This document shows, one piece after another, positions 25,747 through 34,028 of a stretch of DNA of 64,000 nucleotides. The position numbers were made by a program, and so were the translations under genes. Numbering within the stretch: position 1 is the stretch's first letter; every line of letters begins with the position of its first letter. The notes under the pieces are model-generated. The model was not told the DNA's origin. It saw only the letters and a list, made by a program, of their open reading frames with translations, and did not search any database. The stretch is from JBFIHF01 sp964411125 (GTDB taxonomy: Bacteria > Myxococcota_A > Bradymonadia > Bradymonadales > Bradymonadaceae), in assembly GCA_964411125.1 (NCBI GenBank), contig CAYPJU010000030.1:1-64000 (forward strand). The letters are read 5' to 3'.

Positions 25747-26928
25747 CTACAGGAGCTTGTCGGTGCCGGCGAGGTCGCGAACCATGTTCTTCTGATGAGC
25801 TTCGATCGTCCCGCCGCCGATCTCGAGGAGCTTCGCGTCGCGCCACAACCGCTCGACCTGATATTCGGCGACGTAGCCGTAGCCACCGAGCACCTGGATG
25901 GCGCGGTCGGCGACGTTCTTCGCCATCGTGGAGCAGTAGAGCTTCACACCGTCGGAGTCGACACGGTTGCCGTAGTCTTCGAGCCCGAGCTCCGCGGCGG
26001 TATTGTAGACGTACGCCCTGCCCGCCATCCACTCGGCGTAAGAGTCGGCGATGTGCTTCTGAATCTGCCCGAAACGATTGAGTGGCTCCCCGAACGACGT
26101 CCGCTCCTGGGCATAGCGGTTCATGATCTCGATCGAACGACGTGCAATCCCGAGACTCATCGCGGCGAGCGTCAGGCGCTCGATCGCGAGATTGCGCATC
26201 ATGCTGCGAACCGCCCCGCCCTGGGCCCCGACGAGGTTCTCGGCGGGGACGCGGACCCCGTCGAACACCAACTCCGCGGTGGTCGACGCCCGCATGCCGA
26301 GCTTGCCGTGAAGCTTCTGCCCCAGACTGAATCCCTGTGTCCCTTTCTCGACCACGAAGAGCGACAGATCCCGCCCGTCGCGCTCGCCGTCCTTCGCGTA
26401 GACCAGAAAGGTGTCGCCGAGCTCGCCCGGAGCGATGGCGCCGTTGGTGATCCACATCTTCTGCCCGTCGAGGATCCAGTCGTCGCCGTCGCGACGCGCT
26501 ACGGTCGACATCCCCAGGACGTCGGTCCCGGCATCGGGCTCACTCATGCACATCCCGCAGATCGCCTCGCCCGAGCACGCCGCGGGCAAGTACTTGCGCC
26601 GCTGCTCGTCGCTGCCGTTGGTCGCGAGGTTGTTGGCGAAGAGCATCGAGTGGGCCAGGTACGCGAGCGCGAACCCCGGGTCCGCCGCCGCGAGCTCTTC
26701 GTGCACGATGACCGCCGCCACGGCGTCCATCCCCGCTCCCCCGAACTCCTCGGGGACGGTCACCCCCAACAGTCCCAGCTCACTCCCGAGCCGCCTGAAC
26801 AGCTCGACGTTGAAAGCCTCCTCGGCGTCGTGTCGTTCCGCCTGCGGGTCGACCTCGCGCTCTGTGAACGCGCGGACCATCTCGCGGAGAACTTCGTGCT
26901 CTTCGGTCGGATTGAACAAGCTTCCCAT
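25747..26928 (-). CDS. Acyl-CoA dehydrogenase, isovaleryl-CoA dehydrogenase type
   Basis: A 393-residue FAD enzyme of full family length. FAD/substrate signatures include CGMCMSEPDAGTD and WITNG. The C-terminal position that holds the catalytic Glu of medium-chain enzymes is Gly here (EIGGGTIE), as in isovaleryl-CoA dehydrogenase, and the alternative base is present as Glu250 in LAIERL. It therefore probably oxidises a branched short acyl-CoA (leucine catabolism) and passes electrons to ETF. GAGGTG precedes the ATG at 26928; an open extension to 27873 overlaps other genes and is rejected. Confidence 0.9.
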   Translation of the reverse strand: MGSLFNPTEEHEVLREMVRAFTEREVDPQAERHDAEEAFNVELFRRLGSELGLLGVTVPEEFGGAGMDAVAAVIVHEELAAADPGFALAYLAHSMLFANNLATNGSDEQRRKYLPAACSGEAICGMCMSEPDAGTDVLGMSTVARRDGDDWILDGQKMWITNGAIAPGELGDTFLVYAKDGERDGRDLSLFVVEKGTQGFSLGQKLHGKLGMRASTTAELVFDGVRVPAENLVGAQGGAVRSMMRNLAIERLTLAAMSLGIARRSIEIMNRYAQERTSFGEPLNRFGQIQKHIADSYAEWMAGRAYVYNTAAELGLEDYGNRVDSDGVKLYCSTMAKNVADRAIQVLGGYGYVAEYQVERLWRDAKLLEIGGGTIEAHQKNMVRDLAGTDKLL

Positions 26929-27002
26929 GGCACACCTCGAAGTCGGGGGATCGACGTTACAGCACAGAGACCGCTGTTCACGCAAGGGATGTGACTCGCC
27001 GG

Positions 27003-27398
27003 TCAGCCCTCTTCGGGCCCCAGCACGTGGTGGTCGAGGACGAAGGCGACGAGCTGTCCTTCCAGCACCCTGGCACCGTCGACCTCGGCGCAAACATCGA
27101 CGACTCGCTTCTTTCCTCTGCTCTCGACGATGCGGGCCGTCCCCTTCACGGAGTCGCCGACGCGAACCGGCGCCACGAAACGGACGTCTGCGGATCCGAG
27201 GACGACGTTGGGGTCGTTCACGGCGAGCATCGCGGCGTAGTCGACCATCCCGAAGACGAACCCGCCGTGGACCAACCCCCGCGCGTCGGCGGACATCTCG
27301 GGCGTGGTGACCAGGACGACCGTCGCTTCGCCCTCGGCGAGGCTGTCGACCACACCGCATAGGGCAGTGTCTATCTCGAGGTGGGTGTTCGGCTTCAT
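27003..27398 (-). CDS. Hotdog-fold thioesterase (PaaI-like)
   Basis: A 131-residue single hotdog domain. The helix segment RGLVHGGFVFGMVDYAAM matches the PaaI/4HBT families, with the HGG turn and an Asp (residue about 53) placed as the catalytic acid. It should hydrolyse acyl-CoA thioesters. It lies upstream of the acyl-CoA dehydrogenase gene on the same strand, with 75 bases between, so acyl-CoA metabolism is the likely context. Confidence 0.82.
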   Translation of the reverse strand: MKPNTHLEIDTALCGVVDSLAEGEATVVLVTTPEMSADARGLVHGGFVFGMVDYAAMLAVNDPNVVLGSADVRFVAPVRVGDSVKGTARIVESRGKKRVVDVCAEVDGARVLEGQLVAFVLDHHVLGPEEG

Positions 27399-27513
27399 CG
27401 GGTCTCACTCGGTTCGAAGAGAGCCGCAATGTGCCACGAAACGACCGATCTGGTACAGAGAGTCCGGGCCGAGGGGGATCCCCCATGCCCGCAGCGCGAA
27501 ACGAGGTGAGGCG

Positions 27514-28131
27514 ATGCACGACACGCTGGTCGATGGTTCCGGGACGACGACACTCTTGCTCGCCCATGGCGCGGGCGCACCGATGGACTCGGATTTCATG
27601 GAGTTCTTCGCGACCCGTCTCGCCGAGGCGGGCGTTCGCGTAGTCCGCTTCGAGTTTCCCTACATGGCCGAACGGCGCATCGATGGGAAGAAGCGGGGCC
27701 CGAATTCCGAGGCGATCCTCCGACAGACGTGGGCCGAGGTGATCGAACAGGTCCGGGCTGACGAGCCCGAGAAGCTCGTGATCGGCGGCAAGTCGATGGG
27801 GGGCCGGTACGCGACGATGGTCGCCGAGGACCACGGCGTCGACGGCGTCGTCGTGCTGGGGTACCCGTTTCATCCCCCCGGCAAGCCTGAAAAGCTACGT
27901 ACCGACCACCTGAGGGACCTCGAAGTCCCCACCCTCATCGTCCAGGGCGAACGCGATCCGTTCGGAACACGTGAAGAGGTGGGCGACTACGACCTCTCGT
28001 CGACGATCGTGTTCGAATGGGCGAAGGACGGCGACCACTCCCTCGAGCCTCGAAAGCGCTCGGGCTTCACACAGGACGGCGTCTGGACGGAAGCCGTCGC
28101 CTCGATTCGCTATTTCGTGAAAGCGCTATGA
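27514..28131 (+). CDS. Alpha/beta hydrolase, TEX30/KANL3-like
   Basis: A 205-residue compact hydrolase. LLAHGAGAPMDS is the oxyanion loop, GGKSMGG carries the nucleophilic Ser (near residue 91), and GERDPFG and DGDHSL hold acid and His. This is the signature of the TEX30/KANL3-like (dienelactone-hydrolase-related) group, whose substrate is unknown. ACGAGGTGAG precedes the ATG at 27514. Its stop overlaps the start of the lipoprotein esterase gene by four bases. Confidence 0.85.
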   Translation: MHDTLVDGSGTTTLLLAHGAGAPMDSDFMEFFATRLAEAGVRVVRFEFPYMAERRIDGKKRGPNSEAILRQTWAEVIEQVRADEPEKLVIGGKSMGGRYATMVAEDHGVDGVVVLGYPFHPPGKPEKLRTDHLRDLEVPTLIVQGERDPFGTREEVGDYDLSSTIVFEWAKDGDHSLEPRKRSGFTQDGVWTEAVASIRYFVKAL

Positions 28132-29354
28132 GGCGGTTTCTACCGACGGCTTTCGTCGTTCTCTCGGGCTGCATCGGTTGCCGCGGCGACGAGGCGCCGC
28201 CGTTCGACCCGCAGGTGTTCGTCACCCCCGAGGTGACGGCCGCAGCCGAGGTCTCGGGGCTGACGCCCGGCGAGAGCATCTGCGACCCTGCCATCGGCAT
28301 GGTCGCGCCGCTACCAACCTGCTACCCGGAGCGCGTGTGCGAGCGCGTCCTTCCGATTCCGGGGAGAGATCTCGAACCCATCGAGGTGCCGACGAGGATT
28401 CCGCTCTGTGCGACGTCGCCGTTCAACGACCACCACGGGCCGTGGCGAGACGAGGGCCCCCGCCACTTCACCGACCGAGATTTTCTGACGCGGCGCTATT
28501 GCGTCCGAAACGACGATGCCGAAGCCGGCCCGATGCCGCTGGTGCTTTTCTTTCACGGTACGTCGGGTGGAGCGAACGACGTCTACGATCACACCCACCT
28601 CCCCCAGAAGGCGGACACCTACGACCTCGGGGGGCCCGAGCCCGGCTTCGTGCTCCTCTCGGTGCAGGGACGAAACCTCCACTGGCCGACCGACGACCCG
28701 CGTGACGGGGAACACCACGACGTCTTCCATCGGGACCTGAGCAAGGATTCGAGCAACCGCGACGTCGGATTTGCGGACTGGCTCATCGACGAGTTCGTGG
28801 AGAAAGGAATCGTCGACCCCGCTCGAATCTACGTCATGGGTTGGTCGAACGGAGCCCATTTCGCTCAGATGTACGGGATCGCGCGTCACGAAACGTCGAC
28901 ACCGGGCGGAAATCGCGTGGCGGCAGTCGTGGGGTATTCGGCCGCCGATCCCTTTCACAACCGTGCGTTCGACCAGGAACCGAGCTGCCAGCTCGCCGAG
29001 TATCCTCGTTCCTCTGTTCCCATCATGCTCATCGGCCGGGACTGCGACGCCATCGCCTGCAGCGACGATCAGTTCGAGCATCATCGCGCCAAAGGTCGGC
29101 CCGTCACCCCGGGTAGCTCGATGCAGACCTGGGAGCGAGAGCTCCGGGACCGTGTGGGGGTAGACGACTTCGTCCGTGTCATCATCGACAAGAACGGCGA
29201 AGAGGTCGCCGATTGCGTCGGCCCCGTGGCATGCGGTGTCACGCGCGCGCTGCTGAACCATGTCGCCTGGCCCGACGGAGTTCGTGACGGGGGCGGCGTC
29301 GACTGGGAGCCCCGGATGCTCGACTTTTTGCGGGCTCGCCCCCTGGAGCCGTAG
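28128..29354 (+). CDS. Lipoprotein esterase, PHB-depolymerase-like
   Basis: A 408-residue protein with a short signal and lipidated Cys (LSGC, about residue 15; a second Cys follows at 18). The hydrolase domain has FFHGTSGG (oxyanion region) and GWSNGAH (nucleophile Ser). Its overall pattern recalls LpqC/polyhydroxybutyrate-depolymerase-like esterases that act on polymers or feruloyl esters outside the cytoplasm. The Cys content is high, suggesting disulfides. The exact substrate is unknown. It is coupled to the hydrolase upstream by ATGA. Confidence 0.78.
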   Translation: MRRFLPTAFVVLSGCIGCRGDEAPPFDPQVFVTPEVTAAAEVSGLTPGESICDPAIGMVAPLPTCYPERVCERVLPIPGRDLEPIEVPTRIPLCATSPFNDHHGPWRDEGPRHFTDRDFLTRRYCVRNDDAEAGPMPLVLFFHGTSGGANDVYDHTHLPQKADTYDLGGPEPGFVLLSVQGRNLHWPTDDPRDGEHHDVFHRDLSKDSSNRDVGFADWLIDEFVEKGIVDPARIYVMGWSNGAHFAQMYGIARHETSTPGGNRVAAVVGYSAADPFHNRAFDQEPSCQLAEYPRSSVPIMLIGRDCDAIACSDDQFEHHRAKGRPVTPGSSMQTWERELRDRVGVDDFVRVIIDKNGEEVADCVGPVACGVTRALLNHVAWPDGVRDGGGVDWEPRMLDFLRARPLEP

Positions 29355-29494
29355 CAAGCGTCGGCTACGTTCCGACGCGGCCGTCTCTCGCCGGGTGTCG
29401 ACGCCATGCCGTGGATTACGCTGGAAAAGCGCGCCGAGATCCGCTGAAATCAGCCCGAATGCAATCACTTCCATGACCTGAATGGAGAACCGCC

Positions 29495-32400
29495 GTGCGT
29501 GTTCTGCGAACGTGTCTCGTCTGCTGCCTCGCCTTCGCCGTCGCCTGCAAAGGAGACCCGCCGACCAAGAACAACGGCGATGAAAACAACGGCTCACCGG
29601 GCAACAACGGCCAGAACAACGGGGAGAACAACGGCGACCCAGACCCCGACAACGACCCGCCCGAGGCCGTCGACGACATGGCGACGGTCGCGGTCAACTC
29701 GGCGCTACTCATCGACGTGCTCGCGAACGATACCGACCCCGACGGAGACGTGCTCTCCCTCAAAAGCGTCGGAACGGCTCAGAACGGATCACCGGAGATC
29801 GAAGGAAATCGCGTGCGGTATACACCGGCGCGCGACTTCGCCGGGGTCGATTCGTTTCAGTACACCGTCGAAGATCCCTCCGGGGCCACATCGATCGCGC
29901 GCGTCCGACTGATCATCGAATCGGGTCCTATCGCGAACCCGGACACCGCGACGGCTCAGCCTGGCCAGACGCTGGTGATCGACGTCCTCGCCAACGACAA
30001 CCACCCGCAAGGGGGAGCCCTCACGATCGATTCGGTCGAGGACCCGCTCGGGGGTACGGCATCGACGGACGGCCAGACAGTCACGTATGTCAGCGACGTC
30101 GGCACGTCGGGGCTCGACGAGTTCGACTACACCGTGGTGGACGAGACGGGCGCCCGCGCGACCGCGACGATCACGGTCGACGTCAACTCCGCCCCCACCG
30201 CGACGCCCGACACCGCCACCGCCACCCGCGGACAGACGGTGACGATCGACGTACTCGCGAACGATACCGACCCCGACGGAGACACGCTCACGATCGCGAG
30301 CATACCGCAGCCAGCGACCGGTCAGACGGCGATCGTGGCCAACAAGATCGAGTACACGGCACCGGCAGACTTCGGTGGCGTCGACAGTTTCCGCTACGCC
30401 ATCTCCGACGGACACGGGAACGAGTCGGTCGCCGAGGTCCAGATCGCCGTGAACTCGCCGCCGGTCGTCGTCGACGACGCCTCCAAGGTCTTCGTGAACG
30501 AACCACGAACCATCGACGTCCTCGCCAACGACAGCGATCCCGACGGCGACACCCTCACGGTGACCGGGGTCACCCAACCCTCCAGCGGCAGCGCGACGAC
30601 CGACGGTTCCACCGTCCTCTTCACGCCCGGCGTCGACTTCGAGGGAATCGTCACGTTCGACTACACGGTGAGCGACGGGGTCGACGGCACGGCGACCGGC
30701 ACCGTGACCGTCGAAGTCGAGCCCCCCTTCGAGGGATTGAAACTCGCGTCCGGCAACAACCACAACTGTCGAATCCGCTCGAACGGCACGCTCGTGTGTT
30801 GGGGCGACAACACGCAGGGACAGCTCGGTGACGGTTCTCGTACGGACCAACCCGGCCCGACCCCCGTCGGCAGTGCCACCGACTGGCGCTCGGTATCTGC
30901 CGGACGCACGACCACATGTGGGGTGCGCGGAAACGGAACTCTGTGGTGCGCTGGCTCGAACAGCGACCGCCAGTTCGGTGTCGACACGCCCTCCTCCTCA
31001 CAGACGATGATCCAGGTCAACAGCGACACCGACTGGCTCCTCGTCTCGACCGGTGACCGTCACACCTGCGCCCTCAAGGAGACCGGCGAGCTCTTCTGCA
31101 GCGGCTGGAACCTCGACGGCGAGATCGGCATCGGGTCCAACAGCACCTGGGTCGACCAGTTCACCCGGGTCGGGGGCCAGACCGACTGGACCCTGGTGAC
31201 CGCCGGCGACGGTCATACCTGCGGACTCCGCGGCATCGGTCAGCTCTGGTGCTGGGGCGAGAATTCGTCCGACCAGCTCGGCGATCCCAACCTGCGGGAC
31301 TCCAGCGTCCCGGCCCAGATCGGCACCGATCAGAACTGGGACTACCTCGACGCGGGCCGCTACTACACCTGCGGCATTCGTAACGGCGCCCTCTTCTGCT
31401 GGGGCTCGGGTTATCGTGGACAACTCGGTAACGGCGGCACCGGCTCGGTCGAGTCGCCTCAACAGATCGGGAGCGCCACCGACTGGACCGACGTCTCCGC
31501 CAACTACGACCATACCTGTGGCATCCGCGGCGGCGAGCTGTGGTGCTGGGGGCAGAACCTCTATGGCCAGCTCGGCGACGGCACGACCGACGACCGAACG
31601 CTGCCGACCCGCGTCGGCACGACGGCCGACTGGCAGAACGTCTCGGTGGGGCAGAGCCACACCTGCGCTACGAAGACGGACGGCACCGCACATTGTTGGG
31701 GACGCGATTCGGACGGGTCGCTGGGGGACGGCGAGATGCCGGGCTCCCTCGTCCCGCAGCAGATCACGTCGAACGACACCTTCGTCGACGTCTCCGTCAA
31801 CTACGGCACGACCTGCGCGGTGAAGGACGACGGAACGCTGTGGTGCTGGGGCGGCAACGATGACGGACAGCTCGCGAACGGCACCACCGACCCCGAGCAG
31901 TTGCCGCAGCAGTCCGGCTTCTCCACCGACTGGGTCTCGATCTCCCATGGCACGTCGTTCTTCTGCGGCCACAAGACCAACGATTCCATGTGGTGCTGGG
32001 GAAACAACTGGCTCGGCATGCTGGGAGACGGCTCCCGCGACACGCGCCTCAACCCGACGCTCATCGGCGGGGGCGCCACCTGGGCGACGATGGACGGTAC
32101 GTCCCAGCACTCATGCGGCACCCAGACCGACGGCACCATGTGGTGCTGGGGGCAGAACAGCCGCGACCAGTTCGGCGTCGATTCGAGCGTCATCGGCCAA
32201 TCGCTGTTTCCCTACCAGGTCGGCACCGACGCCGACTGGGACCAGGCCGAGGTCGGGGGCTACATGTCGTGCGGTATCAAAGCCGGCCAATTGTGGTGCT
32301 GGGGGCAGAACTACGGCGCCGCTCCCGTGCAGGTCGGCACCGACACCAACTGGCGCCAGATCAGCATCGCCGACGACGAGATCTGCGGGCTGCGCACCAA

Positions 32401-32776
32401 CGATACGCTGTGGTGCTGGGACTCGCGACGCAACCCCCAGACCCCGACCCAGATCGTCAGCGACACCGACTGGGACTACGTCGACGCACAGTCCGTCAGT
32501 CACAAATGCGCGATCAAACAGAACGGAACGCTGTGGTGCTGGGGCAACAACTCCAACGGGCAGCTCGGCGACGGCACTACCATCAACAAGACCTCGCCGA
32601 ACCCCATCGGGTCCGCTACGTGGCTCGACGTCGCCACCACGGGCGGAACGTTCGGAGGTGGGCACACCTGCGGAATCCAGATGGACGGAACACTCTGGTG
32701 CTGGGGCTCCGACCTCTCGGGCCAGCTCGGCGTCGGCGGAGCGTGGGTGACCACTCCACAGCCGGTCGCCCCGTAG
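29495..32776 (+). CDS. Secreted tandem-95/cadherin-like and RCC1-repeat protein
   Basis: A 1093-residue lipoprotein starting at GTG (GGAG seven bases upstream), with AVAC as lipobox. Residues about 25-55 are an Asn/Gly linker. Four cadherin-like repeats follow (about 60-405), each with IDVLAND and, in three, DPDGD, a calcium-binding pattern. From about residue 420 to the end there are 14 RCC1 repeats with LWCWG and GQLGDG landmarks. Every RCC1 repeat has two Cys nine or ten residues apart. The layout suggests a surface adhesin or binding protein with two seven-bladed propellers. The gene ends before a convergent hairpin. Confidence 0.88.
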   Translation: MRVLRTCLVCCLAFAVACKGDPPTKNNGDENNGSPGNNGQNNGENNGDPDPDNDPPEAVDDMATVAVNSALLIDVLANDTDPDGDVLSLKSVGTAQNGSPEIEGNRVRYTPARDFAGVDSFQYTVEDPSGATSIARVRLIIESGPIANPDTATAQPGQTLVIDVLANDNHPQGGALTIDSVEDPLGGTASTDGQTVTYVSDVGTSGLDEFDYTVVDETGARATATITVDVNSAPTATPDTATATRGQTVTIDVLANDTDPDGDTLTIASIPQPATGQTAIVANKIEYTAPADFGGVDSFRYAISDGHGNESVAEVQIAVNSPPVVVDDASKVFVNEPRTIDVLANDSDPDGDTLTVTGVTQPSSGSATTDGSTVLFTPGVDFEGIVTFDYTVSDGVDGTATGTVTVEVEPPFEGLKLASGNNHNCRIRSNGTLVCWGDNTQGQLGDGSRTDQPGPTPVGSATDWRSVSAGRTTTCGVRGNGTLWCAGSNSDRQFGVDTPSSSQTMIQVNSDTDWLLVSTGDRHTCALKETGELFCSGWNLDGEIGIGSNSTWVDQFTRVGGQTDWTLVTAGDGHTCGLRGIGQLWCWGENSSDQLGDPNLRDSSVPAQIGTDQNWDYLDAGRYYTCGIRNGALFCWGSGYRGQLGNGGTGSVESPQQIGSATDWTDVSANYDHTCGIRGGELWCWGQNLYGQLGDGTTDDRTLPTRVGTTADWQNVSVGQSHTCATKTDGTAHCWGRDSDGSLGDGEMPGSLVPQQITSNDTFVDVSVNYGTTCAVKDDGTLWCWGGNDDGQLANGTTDPEQLPQQSGFSTDWVSISHGTSFFCGHKTNDSMWCWGNNWLGMLGDGSRDTRLNPTLIGGGATWATMDGTSQHSCGTQTDGTMWCWGQNSRDQFGVDSSVIGQSLFPYQVGTDADWDQAEVGGYMSCGIKAGQLWCWGQNYGAAPVQVGTDTNWRQISIADDEICGLRTNDTLWCWDSRRNPQTPTQIVSDTDWDYVDAQSVSHKCAIKQNGTLWCWGNNSNGQLGDGTTINKTSPNPIGSATWLDVATTGGTFGGGHTCGIQMDGTLWCWGSDLSGQLGVGGAWVTTPQPVAP

Positions 32777-32811
32777 GCCGATCGCCGCTCACCGAAACCA
32801 GCCCGAAAAGG

Positions 32812-32839
32812 GAGCGCGGCCGGAATCCCGACCGCGCTC
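32812..32839. terminator. Convergent transcription terminator hairpin
   Basis: GAGCGCGG (32812-32819) and CCGCGCTC (32832-32839) form a stem between two convergent genes. Read on the minus strand it is followed by a short T-run (CCCTTTTC), and on the plus strand by TCTTCC. It probably works in both directions. Confidence 0.65.
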
Positions 32840-32864
32840 TTCCATCTGCAGCGATGTCTGGTGC

Positions 32865-33575
32865 CTACTCGGCCGCGCTGCGCTCCGACGACGTATCGGC
32901 GAGCGTGTCGACGATCGCGTTTCCGAGCGACTCCGCGGAGGCCGGGTTCTGGCCCGTGACGAAACGGCCGTCGACGACGACCTGATCCTCCATGTTTCCA
33001 CCCCCCTCGAAGATCGCGCCGCGTTTGCGAAGCGCGGACTCGAGCAGGAAGGGGACGACGTCGGTCTTGTCGACCGCCTCCTCTTCGGCGTTGGTGAAGC
33101 TCACCATCCGCCTGTCGTTCACGAAGTAGCTACGGTCGCTCAGGCGCAGATTCACGAACGCCGCGGGCCCGTGACAGATCGAGGCGATCACGCCGCCGGC
33201 TTCGTAGCATTCACGCGCGAGACGTTGCAGCTCCTCGTTGTCCGGAAAGTCCCACATCGTTCCGTGACCGCCGGGGAAGAAGATCGCGTCGTATTGCTGA
33301 CCTTCCAACGCCTCCGGTCGCAGCGGCTGATCGAGACTCTTCTGGATCGACTCGTCGGCCATGAACTGCTGGCCGTCCGTGTCGTCTTCTCGGTCGAGAC
33401 TGTTCGGGTCTACCGGAGCAGACTTCCCACCGGGGGTGGCGAAATCGACCGAATAGCCTGCCTCCGTCAGTACGCGGTAGGGAGTGGCGGCCTCGGTCAG
33501 GTCGAAACCGGTCGGTTCGCCGGTGTCGCCGAGACGATCGTGAGCAGTGAGTACGAACAATACATTTCCTTTCAT
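32865..33575 (-). CDS. DJ-1/PfpI-family protein, Hsp31-like
   Basis: A 236-residue class-I glutamine-amidotransferase-like protein. FFPGGHGTMWDF and SICHGPA (Cys134, His135) match the Hsp31/glyoxalase III group, and an acid near residue 28 completes the usual triad. Members act as holdases, deglycases or methylglyoxal-detoxifying enzymes. It is cytoplasmic. AAGGAG stands before the ATG at 33575. A TACACT -10-like hexamer on the minus strand lies about 23 bases upstream of the start. Confidence 0.88.
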   Translation of the reverse strand: MKGNVLFVLTAHDRLGDTGEPTGFDLTEAATPYRVLTEAGYSVDFATPGGKSAPVDPNSLDREDDTDGQQFMADESIQKSLDQPLRPEALEGQQYDAIFFPGGHGTMWDFPDNEELQRLARECYEAGGVIASICHGPAAFVNLRLSDRSYFVNDRRMVSFTNAEEEAVDKTDVVPFLLESALRKRGAIFEGGGNMEDQVVVDGRFVTGQNPASAESLGNAIVDTLADTSSERSAAE

Positions 33576-33597
33576 CCAAGAACTCCTTTTGCTTGCA

Positions 33598-33603
33598 GTG
33601 TAA
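33598..33603 (-). promoter_or_regulatory. Candidate -10 element of the DJ-1-family gene
   Basis: On the minus strand this reads TACACT, within GTTTACACTGCAAGC, ahead of the AAGGAG ribosome-binding site. No convincing -35 was found. Confidence 0.35.
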
Positions 33604-33753
33604 ACGGCTTGCTTGCGCGATCTCCCCTGCGACGAACCTACGACGCACGCTGGGGCGTCAAGCGGATTGCCGCCGGGAATATGTCGCGGGGCGAGCGCGC
33701 TCTTGCGTCGGTCCGCGGGAGTCGGCATCATCCCCGCGAGCGGAGCAACGAAA

Positions 33754-34008
33754 ATGTCGGACGAGATCTCCAACAAGCAGCGACGCAAAGCAGCGCGCGA
33801 AGCGGCACACAAGCTACGCCGCGATCCAGCGTGGCAGGCGTTGAAGACATCCCCGATGGAAAAGCTCGAAGAGCTCGACCAGAAGATGCGCGACGCTCGG
33901 GTCTACGCCGACGCACCACGCTGCGAGGCGTGCGCCACCGCCCGCGAAAACTCTGGCGACGATACCGCACTCTGCGAAGACCACCTCGCCGAAGCGATGG
34001 GCTTCTGA
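33754..34008 (+). CDS. Small zinc-knuckle-like protein
   Basis: An 84-residue protein with a basic helical N-terminal half and a C-terminal CEAC...CEDH motif (Cys57, Cys60, Cys74, His77), arranged as a possible zinc-binding knuckle. I recognise no family. It lies 20 bases before the ABC-F gene, so they probably share an mRNA; a link to ribosomes is suggested only by this context. The ATG at 33754 is the first start that avoids the DJ-1 promoter region. Confidence 0.6.
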   Translation: MSDEISNKQRRKAAREAAHKLRRDPAWQALKTSPMEKLEELDQKMRDARVYADAPRCEACATARENSGDDTALCEDHLAEAMGF

Positions 34009-34028
34009 CACCTGCCGAGCAGTAACCA

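Noticed and set aside
25747..27873. Long form of the acyl-CoA dehydrogenase (708 codons)
   Set aside because: The extra N-terminal part overlaps the thioesterase and a hydrolase; the ATG at 26928 gives the normal family length.
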